This document shows, in pieces, positions 63,040-64,000 of a DNA stretch of 64,000 nucleotides. The stretch comes from Corynebacterium sp. NML140438 (lineage in GTDB: Bacteria > Actinomycetota > Actinomycetes > Mycobacteriales > Mycobacteriaceae). A program made the position numbers and the translations under genes. Where the stretch lies: contig NZ_MLCQ01000022.1 of NCBI RefSeq assembly GCF_001875725.1, forward strand, positions 163,564-227,563, read 5' to 3'. Position 1 is the first letter of the stretch; every line of letters starts with the position of its first letter. The notes below the pieces were generated by a model. That model worked only from the letters and a program-made list of their open reading frames with translations, did not search any database and was not told the origin of the DNA.

Positions 63040-63361
63040 GGATCCTTCACTACGCCCAGCAAAGCTGGATCCGGTCATCCACCCCATCAACCGGCTTAAA
63101 ATTTGTGCCACGCTGTTCCATTCAGGCGCAACCGGCGGCAGGCAGATGAAATACGCCGTGCTTGCAGAGCTCACCGAGCTTCCTGCCGATACGCTTTCCA
63201 AGCAGTTGAAACATCTTGAGGACAGCGGCTATATCAGCCGCACCCGCGAATATAGCTCCACGCGCGCGAAAGACGCCGTCTGGGTCGCGTTGACGCAGAC
63301 TGGAACAGAAGCCTATGCACAGCACGTTGCGGCGCTTAAAGCCATGACAGAGGGCTCATAG
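63032..63361 (+). CDS. Winged-helix transcriptional regulator
   Basis: A 109-aa protein with NRLKICATLFHSGATGG, LAELTELPADTLSKQLKHLE (helix-turn-helix) and SGYISRTREY (wing), similar to small MarR/ArsR-type or HTH_27 regulators. It overlaps the membrane protein gene by 8 bp, so both are translated together. The three palindromic repeats upstream are probably its binding sites. Confidence 0.8.
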   Translation: MSKDPSLRPAKLDPVIHPINRLKICATLFHSGATGGRQMKYAVLAELTELPADTLSKQLKHLEDSGYISRTREYSSTRAKDAVWVALTQTGTEAYAQHVAALKAMTEGS

Positions 63362-63740
63362 ATTGCGCAGCTACTGCGTAATGTGCTGCCACAACTGCGG
63401 AAAGTCGAGGTAGCCGTCACTCCCCAGGAAGTGCCCACCGTTCTCAATGGTAGTGAGCGGAGCCGAGAAAACATCGGCAAGCGTGATGGCTGTATCTAAA
63501 AACAGAACTGCCCGACGATCCCGTAGAAATCGCCAGACAGTCCAACTGGGGCCAGGACCAACTCGCCAAAATACAAACCCTGACCCACAACGAGAACCAA
63601 GCCGACCACGAAACAGGACGACCAGCCCTCTACGACAACGCTATCGACACCAACTACGCCCATTCAATCGGCATTCAAAAGGCCAAATCTAGCCCAAGCG
63701 ACACGCCGAGTCAGACACACAAAACGGCGTTCAGACAAAG
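63362..63740 (+). other. Gene fragment without a start
   Basis: No intact gene. The plus strand is open from 63487 to 63822 (111 codons), bounded by a TGA at 63484. Sequence such as ELPDDPVEIARQSNWGQDQL and DHETGRPALYDNAIDTNYAH looks like protein, but no ATG, GTG or TTG occurs until 63745, and a terminator hairpin lies inside. It is probably the 3' end of a truncated gene. 63362-63486 holds nothing recognisable. Confidence 0.4.
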
Positions 63741-63779
63741 AAAAATGACCGCTCCGACCGAGCGGAGCGGATCATTTTT
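63741..63779. terminator. Bidirectional terminator
   Basis: AAAAATGA-C-CGCTCCG and CGGAGCG-G-ATCATTTTT form a long hairpin around ACCGAG, with A-run and T-run on either side, so it works in both directions. Confidence 0.9.
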
Positions 63780-63893
63780 GTGTTCGCGGCCGTTTTCCTT
63801 CGGCCGGCAGGAGGTTTCGTGAAAAGACTGGAACAGTTTCGTGAAACCCCCGTAGAAAATTGTGTCCCCGACAGTGTCCGAAGTCACGACATA

Positions 63894-64000
63894 GTTGACA
63901 CGGCGTGCCTGCGAGAACCTTCCTGATGGTTGACACCTCAGCCGCGACATAGTTGACACTTAGCCCGAGGAAACAACCTGGGGTGGTGGTTGACACCTCA
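63894..64000. mobile_element. GTTGACAC repeats, possible end of an IS481-type element
   Basis: GTTGACA(C) lies at 63894, 63929, 63952 and 63989 in two contexts, GACATAGTTGACAC and TGGTTGACACCTCA. On the minus strand this is TGTCAACTATGTC and TGAGGTGTCAACCA, a pattern I associate with the ends of IS481-type insertion sequences in actinobacteria. The element itself would continue outside the window. No transposase is visible here. Confidence 0.4.

Noticed and set aside
1..64000. tRNA or rRNA genes
   Set aside because: No cloverleaf-like or rRNA-like segment was noticed in the intergenic regions; a dedicated scan was not possible.

Overview
The window looks like a chromosomal segment of a Corynebacterium species. 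The case rests on mycothiol (mshB), glucosyl-3-phosphoglycerate synthase (gpgS), a FolP2-type paralogue, an OdhA/Kgd-type E1/E2 fusion, SigE with a ZAS anti-sigma factor, and a gene order (typA, lpqW, mshB, ferredoxin, dapC, dapD, folP2, gpgS, DUF3117, glgA/glgC, O-methyltransferase, sigE, anti-sigma, tatB, mrp, odhA) that follows the Mycobacterium tuberculosis Rv1165-Rv1248c neighbourhood. That comparison is from memory of these families, not a search. No rRNA, tRNA or CRISPR array was seen.

Layout. 1-7.3 kb: the start of a secreted protein (minus strand), then a plus-strand run typA, lpqW, mshB, a small membrane protein, 7Fe ferredoxin, dapC and a GtrA-like membrane protein. 7.3-11.2 kb: minus-strand dapD and two coupled amino-acid permeases; dapE is not next to dapD. 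11.3-15.1 kb: LOG-type hydrolase, folP2, gpgS, a DivIVA-domain membrane protein, DUF3117 and an RlmA-like methyltransferase. 15.1-19.0 kb: glycogen genes; glgA follows glgC divergently and is co-oriented with a GH32-fold protein that has lost all three catalytic motifs. 19.1-27.7 kb: O-methyltransferase, sigE-cseE-tatB, mrp, a stress-type membrane protein, an OpuAC-like lipoprotein and odhA. 28-35 kb: an EcsC-like protein, type-B carboxylesterase, MFS exporter, degenerate nucleoside hydrolase and L-lactate dehydrogenase.

35.3-49.4 kb: a NaeI-type restriction-modification pair, an amino-acid permease, a secreted serine protease, an acyltransferase-like membrane protein, a two-component system translationally coupled to a DeaD-type RNA helicase, two tandem secreted serine proteases, an exported HNH nuclease and putP. 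49.5-57.3 kb: a tight four-gene operon encoding an SNF2-family ATPase, a SWIM zinc-finger protein, an Mre11/SbcD-like phosphoesterase and a hookless Rad50/SbcC-like ATPase. This is the best candidate for a poorly described DNA-processing or defence system here.

57.4-64 kb: MarR and PspC genes, then an accessory region that is visibly more AT-rich in places. It holds a secreted glycine-rich protein followed by a two-helix membrane protein (a possible bacteriocin/immunity pair), a frameshifted mobile-element gene, truncated plasmid- or phage-like genes, a 55-aa membrane protein with its own operator-like repeat and terminator, an IS1249-like transposase fragment, a three-copy 24-bp palindromic tandem repeat in front of a membrane-protein/winged-helix gene pair, and GTTGACAC repeats resembling the end of an IS481-type element at the right edge.
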